Shown here one piece after another: positions 36,465-44,912 of a stretch of DNA of 64,000 bases. Positions within the stretch are counted from its first letter, which is position 1; each line of letters starts with the position of its first letter. The stretch spans positions 1 to 64,000 of the forward strand of contig JAJZBQ010000005.1 of the NCBI GenBank assembly GCA_021798835.1. Direction: 5' to 3'. The DNA comes from Pseudomonadota bacterium. Lineage in GTDB: Bacteria; Pseudomonadota; Gammaproteobacteria; Burkholderiales; Ferrovaceae. The position numbers and the translations under genes are program-made. The notes beneath the pieces are model-generated. The model saw only the letters and a program-made list of their open reading frames with translations, ran no database searches and had not been told where the DNA came from.

Positions 36465-37412
36465 TCAGGTTCCCAGCAGATCATGAAGCAGAATCGCCAG
36501 AACAGCCAGCAAAAAGGCCCCTCCCAAGTATTCGGGCACTCGGAACAGGCGTTGTTTGGCTGATACCGTTTCCAAAATTGCCAAGGCCACCCCGAATATC
36601 AACAGTTTTATGATGAAACCGATGAAAGACAGCGCAATCTCCCACCCCGACCCGCCGCGTGACAGTCCAAAGGGGAAGAACAACACCATCCCCAAGCTGA
36701 AGTACACCAACATTTTCAGGGCATTCGCCCATTCGATCAGCGCCAGATGACGACCGGAATACTCCAGGATCATGGCTTCATGAATCATCGTCAGCTCCAG
36801 ATGCGTTTCTGGATTATCCACGGGAATACGGCCATTCTCCGCCAGCAGCACCAACAGGAAGGCCACTCCGGAAAAAGCCAGACTGGGATAGAGATAAAAC
36901 CCACGGTCCAGGGTTGTCGCCGCCATTTTGCTGAGCGAAGTACTGGCATTCAGCGATGCCGATGCAAAAATCACCATCAACAAAGCCGGCTCCGCCAAAA
37001 ATGCCACCAACATTTCTCGACGCGCCCCCAGCGACCCAAATGCCGTTCCCACATCCATGGCTGCCAGGGCCAGGATCACCCGAGCCAATGACAATAGTCC
37101 TGCAAGGGCGATAACATCCACTGCCCCAGAAAGCGGCAAATCAGTCAGAACCATCGGCACCAACCCCGCCGTCAGCGCCAAAATCCCAAACAACGCATAG
37201 GGCGTGACACGGAATAGCGGAGATGCCAACTCGGCCAGTACCACTTCCTTGTGAAACAACTTGATCCATTGACGCAACGGTTGCCACAGGGATGACGGGC
37301 GACGATGCTGAAAACGGGCTCGACAGTAAGCCATCCACCCCATCAGCAAGGGCGCCAACAACAACGCCATCACTCCTTGGATTAACTGAAAGAACCACAC
37401 CCAGGCACTCAT
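36465..37412 (-). CDS. HyfC-like membrane subunit (NuoH family)
   Basis: 315 residues, eight hydrophobic helices. NuoH landmarks are RRPSSLWQPLRQWIKLFHKE (cytoplasmic loop after helix 1) and GRIPVDNPETHLELTMIHEAMILEYSG (loop with the Glu cluster near the quinone/peripheral-arm interface). It joins the peripheral arm to the antiporter modules. Overlaps the HyfB-like gene by 4 bases. Confidence 0.88.
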   Translation of the reverse strand: MSAWVWFFQLIQGVMALLLAPLLMGWMAYCRARFQHRRPSSLWQPLRQWIKLFHKEVVLAELASPLFRVTPYALFGILALTAGLVPMVLTDLPLSGAVDVIALAGLLSLARVILALAAMDVGTAFGSLGARREMLVAFLAEPALLMVIFASASLNASTSLSKMAATTLDRGFYLYPSLAFSGVAFLLVLLAENGRIPVDNPETHLELTMIHEAMILEYSGRHLALIEWANALKMLVYFSLGMVLFFPFGLSRGGSGWEIALSFIGFIIKLLIFGVALAILETVSAKQRLFRVPEYLGGAFLLAVLAILLHDLLGT

Positions 37413-39421
37413 GGCACACTTCCCGTCACCAACGCCAGCAACCCCAGCAAGGTCAGAAAACTGTACAGCAGATACAAGGCAATGCGCGCCCGCATGACTC
37501 GTGACAACAGATCCGAACTGCGTTCCAGCAGGTGCGTCAATGGCTTGTACAAAATCGACCAGAATGGATCATGAACCTCGCTGTGATAGTGCGGGGCAGG
37601 ATCCTGAGGATCGGGGATTACCCGACTCAAACCAAAGATTCCTTCAAATATCTGTTTGATGGGTTGCCCAAATCCATCGGCACTATCTTGCATGCGCCAA
37701 GTCTGCGCAGGATACCCACAATCCCAAGCCGGCGCACGGCGATAACGCCCGTGGAAAGTGCGGCGCACACCCCACCAGGTCATCAACACCCCCATCGCAA
37801 TCAACCCGAGCAGGATCAACGGGCTGTAACTGGCTCGTTGAGAGGACAGCGGAGTCAACCACAACCATCCTTGATGCGCAACCGATACCCGCCCTTCCGG
37901 TCCCAGCAAGGTCTGGGTCAAGCCATTCAGGTAGCCCATCACCTGATTGGGCAGCACCCCCAAGAGGAGACAACCGGCTGCCAGCCACAACATCGCACTG
38001 CGTTCCCAATATCCGGCATCATGGACCATGGTCACATCCAACCCCCGCGATTGCCCCAAAAACACGATACCGTAAAATTTGACCATGGCATAACCCGACA
38101 ATGCCCCAACCAATGCCAGCACCGCAGCTCCCAGCGGCAGCGTCATGTCCAGCCACGCCTGAGGGAAATCAGGGCGCAACAGATAGGCCTGCAACATCAA
38201 CCATTCCGACACAAACCCATTGAAGGGAGGCAAACCCGCCAATGACAAGGTCCCGATCAGGGCAACTCCCGCCACCCAGGGCATGACACGAATCAGACCT
38301 CCCAGTTTTGCCATCTTGCGCTCACGCGTGGCGTGCAACACCGAACCGCTGGCCAAAAACAGCAACCCCTTGAAAAAAGAATGATTCAGTGCATGGTAAA
38401 GCAGTGCCGCCAAGGCCAGAGCCGCTACCGTATCCTGCCCTGCGCTGTGGAACAGTACGGTCAGTCCCACCCCGCTGAACAACAGCCCCAGATTTTCCAC
38501 GGAAGACCAGGCCAGCAAGCGTTTGATATCAAATTGCAGTGCCGCCAGCAATACACCAAACAAGGCCGTCAGGGAACCTACCACGATCAATACCACGCCC
38601 CACCACCACAATGGATGTCCCAAAAGATCAAAAAGCAGACGTAACATGCCGTACAACGCCATTTTGAGCATCACCCCGCTCATCAGTGCCGAGACGGGAG
38701 AAGGAGCCGCCGGGTGTGCTTCCGGCAACCAGACATGCAGGGGCAGCAATCCCGCTTTGGCCCCAAACCCCAGGAGCCCCAGCAAAAATATCACACTGGC
38801 CGACCCCGCCTCGCGATGAGCCTGACGCATGGCAGAAAAATCAAAATCCCCATTTACCGCCAACCAGCCAAAGCAGACCATCAGGCATAGTGCCCCCAGG
38901 TGGGCCATCAACAAATACAGGAAACCGGCTTGTCGAATAGCCAACACGTCATGGTCCAGAGTCACCAGAAACCATGAAGACAACGCCATCACTTCCCAGG
39001 CCACCATGAATCCGTAAGCACCATCGGCAACCAATACTCCCCCCATGCTGGCAAGAAACAGCGGATAGAAGAAAGTCACCCGGTGCAAGGCTTCGGGTTG
39101 GGTTTGGCTCATGTCGCGGAAATAGCCCGCCCCATACAGACTCACCGCCGCACTCACCAGGCCCAGCAAAATGAGAAAAAAACACGACAACGAGTCGAGG
39201 CGCACCGGGGTCACTTCCCCCGCCAAACCGATGGGCCAGTACCCCGTATCGACACTGGAATGATCATGACCAAGACAGGCCACAACCAACCCCATGGACA
39301 ATAACGCGCACAGCGGAAAAACCAGCCGTCTGGACCAGTCTGCCGTCAATACCAAACTCCCCAGTGCCAGCACCAGCCAACCCGCCAGAATCAACGACAC
39401 GGTCAGCAGTGCTGGGGACAT
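37409..39421 (-). CDS. HyfB-like proton-translocating antiporter subunit (NuoL/M/N family)
   Basis: 670 residues, about 16 transmembrane helices. Core motifs are GFMVAWEVMALSSWFLV (helix 5 Glu), AGLLPLHVWLPEAHPAAPSPVSALMSG, KRLLAWSSVENLGLL and LNHSFFKGLLFLASG. A long C-terminal extension with a final helix (YLLYSFLTLLGLLALV) recalls the lateral helix of NuoL. First structural gene of the Ehr-like operon, 11 bases after the ribbon-helix-helix gene. Confidence 0.88.
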   Translation of the reverse strand: MSPALLTVSLILAGWLVLALGSLVLTADWSRRLVFPLCALLSMGLVVACLGHDHSSVDTGYWPIGLAGEVTPVRLDSLSCFFLILLGLVSAAVSLYGAGYFRDMSQTQPEALHRVTFFYPLFLASMGGVLVADGAYGFMVAWEVMALSSWFLVTLDHDVLAIRQAGFLYLLMAHLGALCLMVCFGWLAVNGDFDFSAMRQAHREAGSASVIFLLGLLGFGAKAGLLPLHVWLPEAHPAAPSPVSALMSGVMLKMALYGMLRLLFDLLGHPLWWWGVVLIVVGSLTALFGVLLAALQFDIKRLLAWSSVENLGLLFSGVGLTVLFHSAGQDTVAALALAALLYHALNHSFFKGLLFLASGSVLHATRERKMAKLGGLIRVMPWVAGVALIGTLSLAGLPPFNGFVSEWLMLQAYLLRPDFPQAWLDMTLPLGAAVLALVGALSGYAMVKFYGIVFLGQSRGLDVTMVHDAGYWERSAMLWLAAGCLLLGVLPNQVMGYLNGLTQTLLGPEGRVSVAHQGWLWLTPLSSQRASYSPLILLGLIAMGVLMTWWGVRRTFHGRYRRAPAWDCGYPAQTWRMQDSADGFGQPIKQIFEGIFGLSRVIPDPQDPAPHYHSEVHDPFWSILYKPLTHLLERSSDLLSRVMRARIALYLLYSFLTLLGLLALVTGSVP

Positions 39422-39432
39422 GGCGAGGCGAC

Positions 39433-39624
39433 TCAGTCCTGGTTCAAACGACTGCGTGGCATACGCGCCACCTGTTCCGGGCTACCGTGAGCATGGATGA
39501 ACTCACGCACCATCTGGCGAATGACCTGGGAAGGAGTTTGATCGTGGAGGTAACAAATCTCCTCGAATATTTCCTTCTTGACCGGATCCATCAGCACACT
39601 CAGACGAACCGTGCGATTTTCCAT
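39433..39624 (-). CDS. CopG-like ribbon-helix-helix protein
   Basis: 63 residues from ATG 39624 with GGGGAG five bases upstream (a TTG four codons earlier is discarded). Beta strand NRTVRLSVLMD, then two helices PVKKEIFEEICYLHD and TPSQVIRQMVREFIHAH, the MetJ/Arc/CopG fold. No toxin partner. It is the first gene of the Ehr-like operon, so it may be an autoregulatory repressor of that operon. Function inferred from fold and position. Confidence 0.75.
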   Translation of the reverse strand: MENRTVRLSVLMDPVKKEIFEEICYLHDQTPSQVIRQMVREFIHAHGSPEQVARMPRSRLNQD

Positions 39625-39805
39625 GCCGCTCCCCAATAAAACATGCCATTCAAATAATATTTGATGCTACTCTTTTCATCGTCAACTCGCAACCCATCCT
39701 CAGACCCCGACCCCACAATTCATGCTATCCTCTTGCGCGGGTTACGCTCCGGGTATGCCATCCGGGGCTTCCCAGAACCTTCTCAACTCATCAGGAGTTA
39801 TGAAT

Positions 39806-40540
39806 ATGACCGGCTCAGCGCGTGTCATTCTGATCACCGGGGCCGGTTCAGGTCTCGGTCGGCATGCCGCTCATGCCCTGGCGCAGGAGGGAGCAACCGT
39901 GGTCCTGCTGGGCCGCCGTGAACAAAAACTGAACCGGGTACACGACGAGATCGTGGAAATGGGAGGGGCTCCCCCCATTGTCGTCCCTTTTGACCTGGCC
40001 GATGCCGATGATGACCGCTTTGAACGGTTGGCAACGACCTTGGCCCATGAATTGGGACGCCTTGATGGCATCCTGCACAGCGCCGCCCAGTTCGTCAAAC
40101 TGGGACCTCTGGAGCAACAGCGTCTGAAACATTGGAAATCCGCCTTCACCACCAACGTCTTTGCCCCGTTTGCTCTGACCCGCGCCTGCCTCCCCCTGCT
40201 GAAAGCCGCTCCAGATGCGCCGGTATTGTTCAGCGCTGAGGAGCATGGTCTGCGCCCGGGACAATACTGGGGCGGATTTGGACTCTCGCAGGCTTCCCTC
40301 ATCCATTTGGCTCAACTGTTTGCCGAAGAATACCGGGATCACCCCACCCTGCGCTTCAACGTGCTGATTCCCGGCCCCGTCACCTCACCCATGCGCCATC
40401 GCACCCATCCCGGTGACCTACCCGAAAATCTCCCCGATGCAACACAACTGATGCCCTTCTATCTGAAATGGCTGGGTCCCACCAGCCGTGGCCGCAGCGG
40501 TGAGATCGTGCGCCCTCAGATCTCCTCACGCCACGCCTGA
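39806..40540 (+). CDS. YciK-like short-chain dehydrogenase with substituted catalytic Tyr and Lys
   Basis: 244 residues. Nucleotide-binding half is intact: ILITGAGSGLGRHAAHALAQEG, LLGRREQKLNRV, LHSAAQFVKLGPLEQ. At the active site the YxxxK of related proteins (WGAYAASK in my recollection of YciK) aligns with WGGFGLSQ, so Tyr is Phe and Lys is Gln; the preceding Ser is kept in FSAEEHG. Oxidoreductase activity is therefore doubtful. ATG 39806 is chosen for the 8-base spacing from AGGAG; 39800 is possible. The end overlaps radA convergently by 25 bases. Confidence 0.82.
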   Translation: MTGSARVILITGAGSGLGRHAAHALAQEGATVVLLGRREQKLNRVHDEIVEMGGAPPIVVPFDLADADDDRFERLATTLAHELGRLDGILHSAAQFVKLGPLEQQRLKHWKSAFTTNVFAPFALTRACLPLLKAAPDAPVLFSAEEHGLRPGQYWGGFGLSQASLIHLAQLFAEEYRDHPTLRFNVLIPGPVTSPMRHRTHPGDLPENLPDATQLMPFYLKWLGPTSRGRSGEIVRPQISSRHA

Positions 40541-41880
40541 AGCGCTTCTTCGACACGCTCCACGGCCATGACCCGAATCCCTTCCGGAACCTGACGCGGC
40601 GCATTGGCACGAGGCATCAGTGCAACTTTGAATCCCAGTTTGGCCGCTTCGCGCAGACGTTCCACCCCGCGCTGTACCGGACGTACTTCCCCTGCCAGCC
40701 CGACCTCACCAAACACCACCCAGCCGACAGGCAGGGGGCGGTTGCGCAGACTCGACACGAGCGCCATCAATATCGCCAGATCCGCAGCAGGCTCAGCAAT
40801 ACGCACCCCCGCCACGGCATTGATGAACACATCCTGGTCCGCACAGGAAACCCCTCCATGGCGATGCAATACTGCCAATAACAATGCCAGACGATTCTGC
40901 TCCAGCCCTACCGTCAAACGCCGAGGAATTCCCAAACGGCTTTCATCGAGCAATGCCTGAATCTCCACTGCCAATGGCCGCGTCCCCTCCAGCGTCACCG
41001 TGGTGCAAGACCCCGCCACCGGTTGGGTATGGCGCGAGAGAAATAAAGCGGAGGGATTGCTCACCTCACGCAGGCCAAACTCGGTCATACCAAATACACC
41101 CAATTCGTTGACCGCTCCAAAACGATTCTTGATGGCCCGAATCAAACGAAAACTGGAACTGCCATCCCCCTCAAAATACAGGACAGTATCAACGATATGT
41201 TCCAGTACCCGAGGTCCAGCCAGCGTTCCTTCCTTGGTAACATGACCGACCAGTACCATCACCGGCCCGCCCGCTTTGGCGAGGCGCGTCAACTGAGCCG
41301 CGCACTCGCGCACCTGGGAGACCGAACCCGGTGCCGCTTCCAGTTCATCGCTATACAGCGTCTGAATGGAATCGATAACCACCAGTTGTGGCGCATGACT
41401 GAGCAGAGCCGCCTGAATCGTCTGTAATCGGGTTTCCGCCAGCAATTCCACTCCCGCATCGGATAATTGCAGCCGTCGCGCACGATCCGCCACCTGTTCC
41501 GCCGATTCTTCCCCCGTCACATACAGAACCCGCTGGCGCTGGCTGAGTGCCGCCAGAGACTGCAACAACAGGGTGGATTTTCCAATGCCGGGATCACCGC
41601 CCAACAATACCACCGCGCCCGGAACAAATCCCCCACCGAGAACCCGATCAAATTCACCCAACCCCGACGGAATCCGCTGCCAGGATTCCGCCTTGACATC
41701 CGCCAGCCGCTGCACGGTCGCCGAAGGTGCCAGAGAATTTTCTGCGGCACGATTCCGCCCCCCCTCAACGCGGAATTCGGTGAGCGTGTTCCAGGCCTGA
41801 CAGTGGGGACATTGGCCTTGCCAGCGGGGGGTCTCACCACCACAATCACGACAGGCAAAGACGGTTCTGGCACGCGCCAT
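40516..41880 (-). CDS. radA: DNA repair protein RadA
   Basis: 454 residues. N-terminal zinc finger CRDCGGETPRWQGQCPHC, RecA-like ATPase with Walker A GGDPGIGKST, the RadA-specific KNRFG motif (AIKNRFGAVNELGVF), and a C-terminal Lon-like domain (VGLEQNRLALLLAVL). Promotes branch migration in homologous recombination. It follows dnaB by 3 bases in the same operon. Confidence 0.95.
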   Translation of the reverse strand: MARARTVFACRDCGGETPRWQGQCPHCQAWNTLTEFRVEGGRNRAAENSLAPSATVQRLADVKAESWQRIPSGLGEFDRVLGGGFVPGAVVLLGGDPGIGKSTLLLQSLAALSQRQRVLYVTGEESAEQVADRARRLQLSDAGVELLAETRLQTIQAALLSHAPQLVVIDSIQTLYSDELEAAPGSVSQVRECAAQLTRLAKAGGPVMVLVGHVTKEGTLAGPRVLEHIVDTVLYFEGDGSSSFRLIRAIKNRFGAVNELGVFGMTEFGLREVSNPSALFLSRHTQPVAGSCTTVTLEGTRPLAVEIQALLDESRLGIPRRLTVGLEQNRLALLLAVLHRHGGVSCADQDVFINAVAGVRIAEPAADLAILMALVSSLRNRPLPVGWVVFGEVGLAGEVRPVQRGVERLREAAKLGFKVALMPRANAPRQVPEGIRVMAVERVEEALQAWREEI

Positions 41881-41883
41881 GAA

Positions 41884-43266
41884 CTAGTGAAAACCACCCG
41901 GCCCGGAGTATCCGGCGGCAAAGTTCTCGAATCGAGTGTAATGATTGAGAAAAGTCAGGCGCACTGTACCGATGGGACCATTGCGCTGCTTTCCAATGAT
42001 CACCTCTGCAGTGCCACGGTCGGGACTGTTCTCGTTATATACTTCGTCACGATAAATGAACAGGATGACATCGGCATCCTGTTCAATGGCCCCAGACTCA
42101 CGCAGGTCTGACATGACGGGCCGCTTGTTGGGGCGTTGCTCAAGACTGCGGTTGAGTTGGGACAATGCCATCACCGGAACCCGAAGTTCCTTGGCGAGCG
42201 CCTTCAGTGAGCGGGATATTTCGGAAATTTCCGTGGCACGGTTCTCCCCCGCACTGGCACTGGTCATCAGTTGCAGGTAATCCACCACCAGCAACCCCAG
42301 TCCACCATATTGGCGATGCAGGCGACGGGCGCGAGCACGCAAATCCAAAGGATTCAGCGCCGCAGTCTCATCGATTTCCAGAGGAGACTGGCTGAGATCG
42401 CCCATGGCACGCGTCAGGCGACTAAAATCTTCCGTCTGCATCTGTCCCGTACGCAGACCCTGTTGGTCGATGCGTCCGTGCAGGCTGAGCAGGCGCAACG
42501 CCAATTGTCCCGAGGACATTTCCATGCTGAAAATCCCCACAGGCAATTTGGCTTCGAGCGCCACATGGGCCGCCATGTTGAGTGCCAGTGCCGTCTTGCC
42601 CATGGAAGGGCGACCCGCAACAATGACCAAATCCCCTGGCTGCAACCCCGCCGTCATCTTATCCAGATCGGTGAATCCCGTGGGAACCCCGGTGACCGGA
42701 TCATGATTCCCCGCCCGGTAAAGTTCATTGATACGCTCCACCGTCTCGGTCAGTGAACTGCTGATCGGGCGAAATCCCTGATTGCCCCGTGAACCTTGTT
42801 CGGCAATCTGAAAAATACGTGCTTCCGCCTCATCCAGCAAGGTACGTGCAGAACGTCCCGCCGGGGCAAATGCCCCTTCGGTGATGGCCGTTCCCGCCTG
42901 CACCAGACTGCGCATCAAGGCCCGTTCTCGAACAATTTCAGCATAGCGCCGGATATTGGCGGCACTGGGTGTGCTATGGGCCATGGCGGCCAGATAGGCC
43001 ATTCCGCCCACCGATTCAAGTTCCCCCTGTTGCCCCAACGCATCGACCAGGGTCAACAAATCAGCGGGTTTGTTTTGTTCCAGTAACAGGATGATGGACC
43101 GGTAGATGCGCCGGTGATCTTCACGGTAAAAATCAGCTTCCATGATCAGGTCGCCGATTTTTTCCCACGCACTGTTATCCAGTAACAGGCCACCCAGAAC
43201 CGCCTGCTCCGCCTCAACACTGTGAGGAGGAACACGCAAGGAATCCAGCATAGCCTGCTGACTCAT
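41884..43266 (-). CDS. dnaB: Replicative DNA helicase DnaB
   Basis: 460 residues. N-terminal domain SVEAEQAVLGGLLLDNSAWE, then RecA-like motor with Walker A GRPSMGKTALALNMA, Walker B LLVVDYLQLM, and DLRESGAIEQDADVILFIYR. No intein interrupts it. It follows rplI by 11 bases, the common placement in beta/gammaproteobacteria. Confidence 0.96.
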   Translation of the reverse strand: MSQQAMLDSLRVPPHSVEAEQAVLGGLLLDNSAWEKIGDLIMEADFYREDHRRIYRSIILLLEQNKPADLLTLVDALGQQGELESVGGMAYLAAMAHSTPSAANIRRYAEIVRERALMRSLVQAGTAITEGAFAPAGRSARTLLDEAEARIFQIAEQGSRGNQGFRPISSSLTETVERINELYRAGNHDPVTGVPTGFTDLDKMTAGLQPGDLVIVAGRPSMGKTALALNMAAHVALEAKLPVGIFSMEMSSGQLALRLLSLHGRIDQQGLRTGQMQTEDFSRLTRAMGDLSQSPLEIDETAALNPLDLRARARRLHRQYGGLGLLVVDYLQLMTSASAGENRATEISEISRSLKALAKELRVPVMALSQLNRSLEQRPNKRPVMSDLRESGAIEQDADVILFIYRDEVYNENSPDRGTAEVIIGKQRNGPIGTVRLTFLNHYTRFENFAAGYSGPGGFH

Positions 43267-43277
43267 CGGAGGGACGA

Positions 43278-43724
43278 TCAGGCTCCGACCACGGCGACCG
43301 TAATATCGGCGGTGACATCGCTGTGCAGTGCCAACGTCACGCTGTGCTCACCCACCATCTTGAGGGGGCCATTCGGCAAGCGGACTTCGGATTTATGCGC
43401 TGCAAAACCCAGCGCCTGCAAAGCATCCACGATATCATGATTGGTGACTGAACCAAACAGACGGCCATCGACCCCTGCCTTCTGGGCCACTTGAACCGTC
43501 AGGCCCAACAGTTTTTCCGCACGTCCCTGAGCTTCGGCCAATTGTTCAGCCTGGGCCTTTTCCAGTTCGGCGCGGCGTGCAGCGAACAATTCACGATTAT
43601 GTTCAGTAGCCCGTTTGGCCTTGCCGGAAGGAATCAAAAAATTCCGGGCATAGCCATCCTTGACCTTGACGATGTCACCCAGTTGACCCAGGTTGACCAC
43701 CTTTTCCATCAGAATGATTTCCAT
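43278..43724 (-). CDS. rplI: 50S ribosomal protein L9
   Basis: 148 residues, standard length. N-terminal rRNA-binding domain [32 protein letters not shown] split by convention after the [15 protein letters not shown] motif, long connecting helix and C-terminal domain ([14 protein letters not shown]). Third ribosomal gene of the rpsF operon. Confidence 0.96.
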   Translation of the reverse strand: MEIILMEKVVNLGQLGDIVKVKDGYARNFLIPSGKAKRATEHNRELFAARRAELEKAQAEQLAEAQGRAEKLLGLTVQVAQKAGVDGRLFGSVTNHDIVDALQALGFAAHKSEVRLPNGPLKMVGEHSVTLALHSDVTADITVAVVGA

Positions 43725-43737
43725 GCGCTAGACTCCT

Positions 43738-44010
43738 TCAGTGCAAATCGGTATAGGGTAACAAAGCCAGGAAGCGGGCACGCTTGATGGCAGTCCCCAA
43801 CTGGCGTTGAAAACGGGCTTTGGTTCCAGTGATGCGGGACGGAATGATCTTTCCGTTTTCGTTGATAAAGTCTTTCAACAACTCAACATCCTTGTAATCC
43901 ACCCATTCGATCTTTTCGACCGTGAAGCGGCAGAACTTGCGGCGGCGAAACATTCCCCCGCGATTCCCGCCACGTTGTTCTTTCTTGGCATCTTTCTTGT
44001 TGTTTCTCAT
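43738..44010 (-). CDS. rpsR: 30S ribosomal protein S18
   Basis: 90 residues from ATG 44010. Core [20 protein letters not shown] and [19 protein letters not shown] is typical. The basic Gly/Arg N-terminus is a little longer than in E. coli. The start overlaps the priB stop by 4 bases. Confidence 0.95.
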   Translation of the reverse strand: MRNNKKDAKKEQRGGNRGGMFRRRKFCRFTVEKIEWVDYKDVELLKDFINENGKIIPSRITGTKARFQRQLGTAIKRARFLALLPYTDLH

Positions 44011-44318
44011 GTTGTTACTTCTCCATCCATCAATTGATAAGCATTGGCTTTCAAGATCCACTGGCGGCTATGGCGACTGGGCAGGGATAGGAACCCGCGA
44101 CAAGTCAACCACTGCCCCACCACTATCGTACTCAGTTGCCGGGCCAAGTCACCCGCTCCCCAGACACGAAATTCAAATTCGGTCATCACGGGAATATTGG
44201 CTTCCTGCTGGCTCGAACGATGCTGCAACCGCAATTCAATCACCGGGATACCTGCCGGGGTATGGCGCATTGACTCAACGGCCACCACCTGCCCCCCCAA
44301 CACCACGGTATTGCGCAT
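44007..44318 (-). CDS. priB: Primosomal replication protein N, PriB
   Basis: 103-residue OB-fold single-stranded DNA-binding protein: [31 protein letters not shown], then [15 protein letters not shown]. It assists PriA at stalled forks. It shares one base with rpsF and overlaps rpsR; presence here is a beta/gammaproteobacterial marker. Confidence 0.93.
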   Translation of the reverse strand: MRNTVVLGGQVVAVESMRHTPAGIPVIELRLQHRSSQQEANIPVMTEFEFRVWGAGDLARQLSTIVVGQWLTCRGFLSLPSRHSRQWILKANAYQLMDGEVTT

Positions 44319-44701
44319 CAGCGCCCCGCCACTCCTTCCAACGCAACATCGTTACCTTCCCGATCTTCACGGGGAGCACGCTTCTCTTCACGCATCATGG
44401 CCGACGGAGTTGTAACCGCCTCTTTCATCTGAATCGCCATGTGGCGCAACACCGCATCGTTGAAACGGAAGGCATTTTCCAGCTCAGCCAACACAGCGGG
44501 TTCGCACTCGATATTCATCAGCACATAGTGGGCTTTGTGGATTTTCTGGATGGGATAAGCCAACTGACGGCGTCCCCAATCTTCCTGGCGATGGACGACT
44601 CCATTGCCTTGCGCGATCAGCCCACGATAACGTTCCACCATGGCAGGAACCTGCTCGCTCTGATCCGGGTGAACAATAAAAACCACCTCATAATGACGCA
44701 T
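44318..44701 (-). CDS. rpsF: 30S ribosomal protein S6
   Basis: 127 residues. [40 protein letters not shown] and [12 protein letters not shown] are the family core; the tail after residue 105 is acidic/basic and variable. The start is preceded by AAGGAG. First gene of the S6-PriB-S18-L9-DnaB-RadA operon, downstream of tRNA-Leu with no obvious own promoter. Confidence 0.96.
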   Translation of the reverse strand: MRHYEVVFIVHPDQSEQVPAMVERYRGLIAQGNGVVHRQEDWGRRQLAYPIQKIHKAHYVLMNIECEPAVLAELENAFRFNDAVLRHMAIQMKEAVTTPSAMMREEKRAPREDREGNDVALEGVAGR

Positions 44702-44718
44702 GACATCTCCTTATGGAT

Positions 44719-44763
44719 TTGGCCGCGGAAACGGCCAAGCCGGAGAAAAAGTTGTTCTCCGGC
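44719..44763 (-). promoter_or_regulatory. Two consecutive hairpins in the rpsF leader
   Basis: TTGGCCG/CGGCCAA (44719-44738, loop of six) and GCCGGAGAA/TTCTCCGGC (44739-44763, loop of seven) abut each other between tRNA-Leu and rpsF. They could process or terminate the tRNA transcript, or be an S6:S18 autoregulatory leader. The structure is seen; the role is inference. Confidence 0.5.
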
Positions 44764-44788
44764 AAGGTTTGAACAGGGTATAATGCTC

Positions 44789-44875
44789 TGGTGCCGAGAA
44801 GAGGACTCGAACCTCCACAGTGTTGCCACCGCTAGGACCTGAACCTAGTGCGTCTACCAATTCCGCCATCTCGGC
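44789..44875 (-). tRNA. tRNA-Leu(CAG)
   Basis: 87 bases on the minus strand with encoded CCA. Acceptor GCCGAGA pairs with TCTCGGC; anticodon stem CTAGG/CCTAG with loop TTCAGGT gives anticodon CAG; a long variable arm (GCGGTGGCAACACTGT) is typical of class II tRNA-Leu; the T-loop is GGTTCGAGTCC. It is transcribed toward rpsF. Confidence 0.96.
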
Positions 44876-44912
44876 ATCACCAAGCCCGTGCATTTTATAG
44901 GAAAATCAAATT

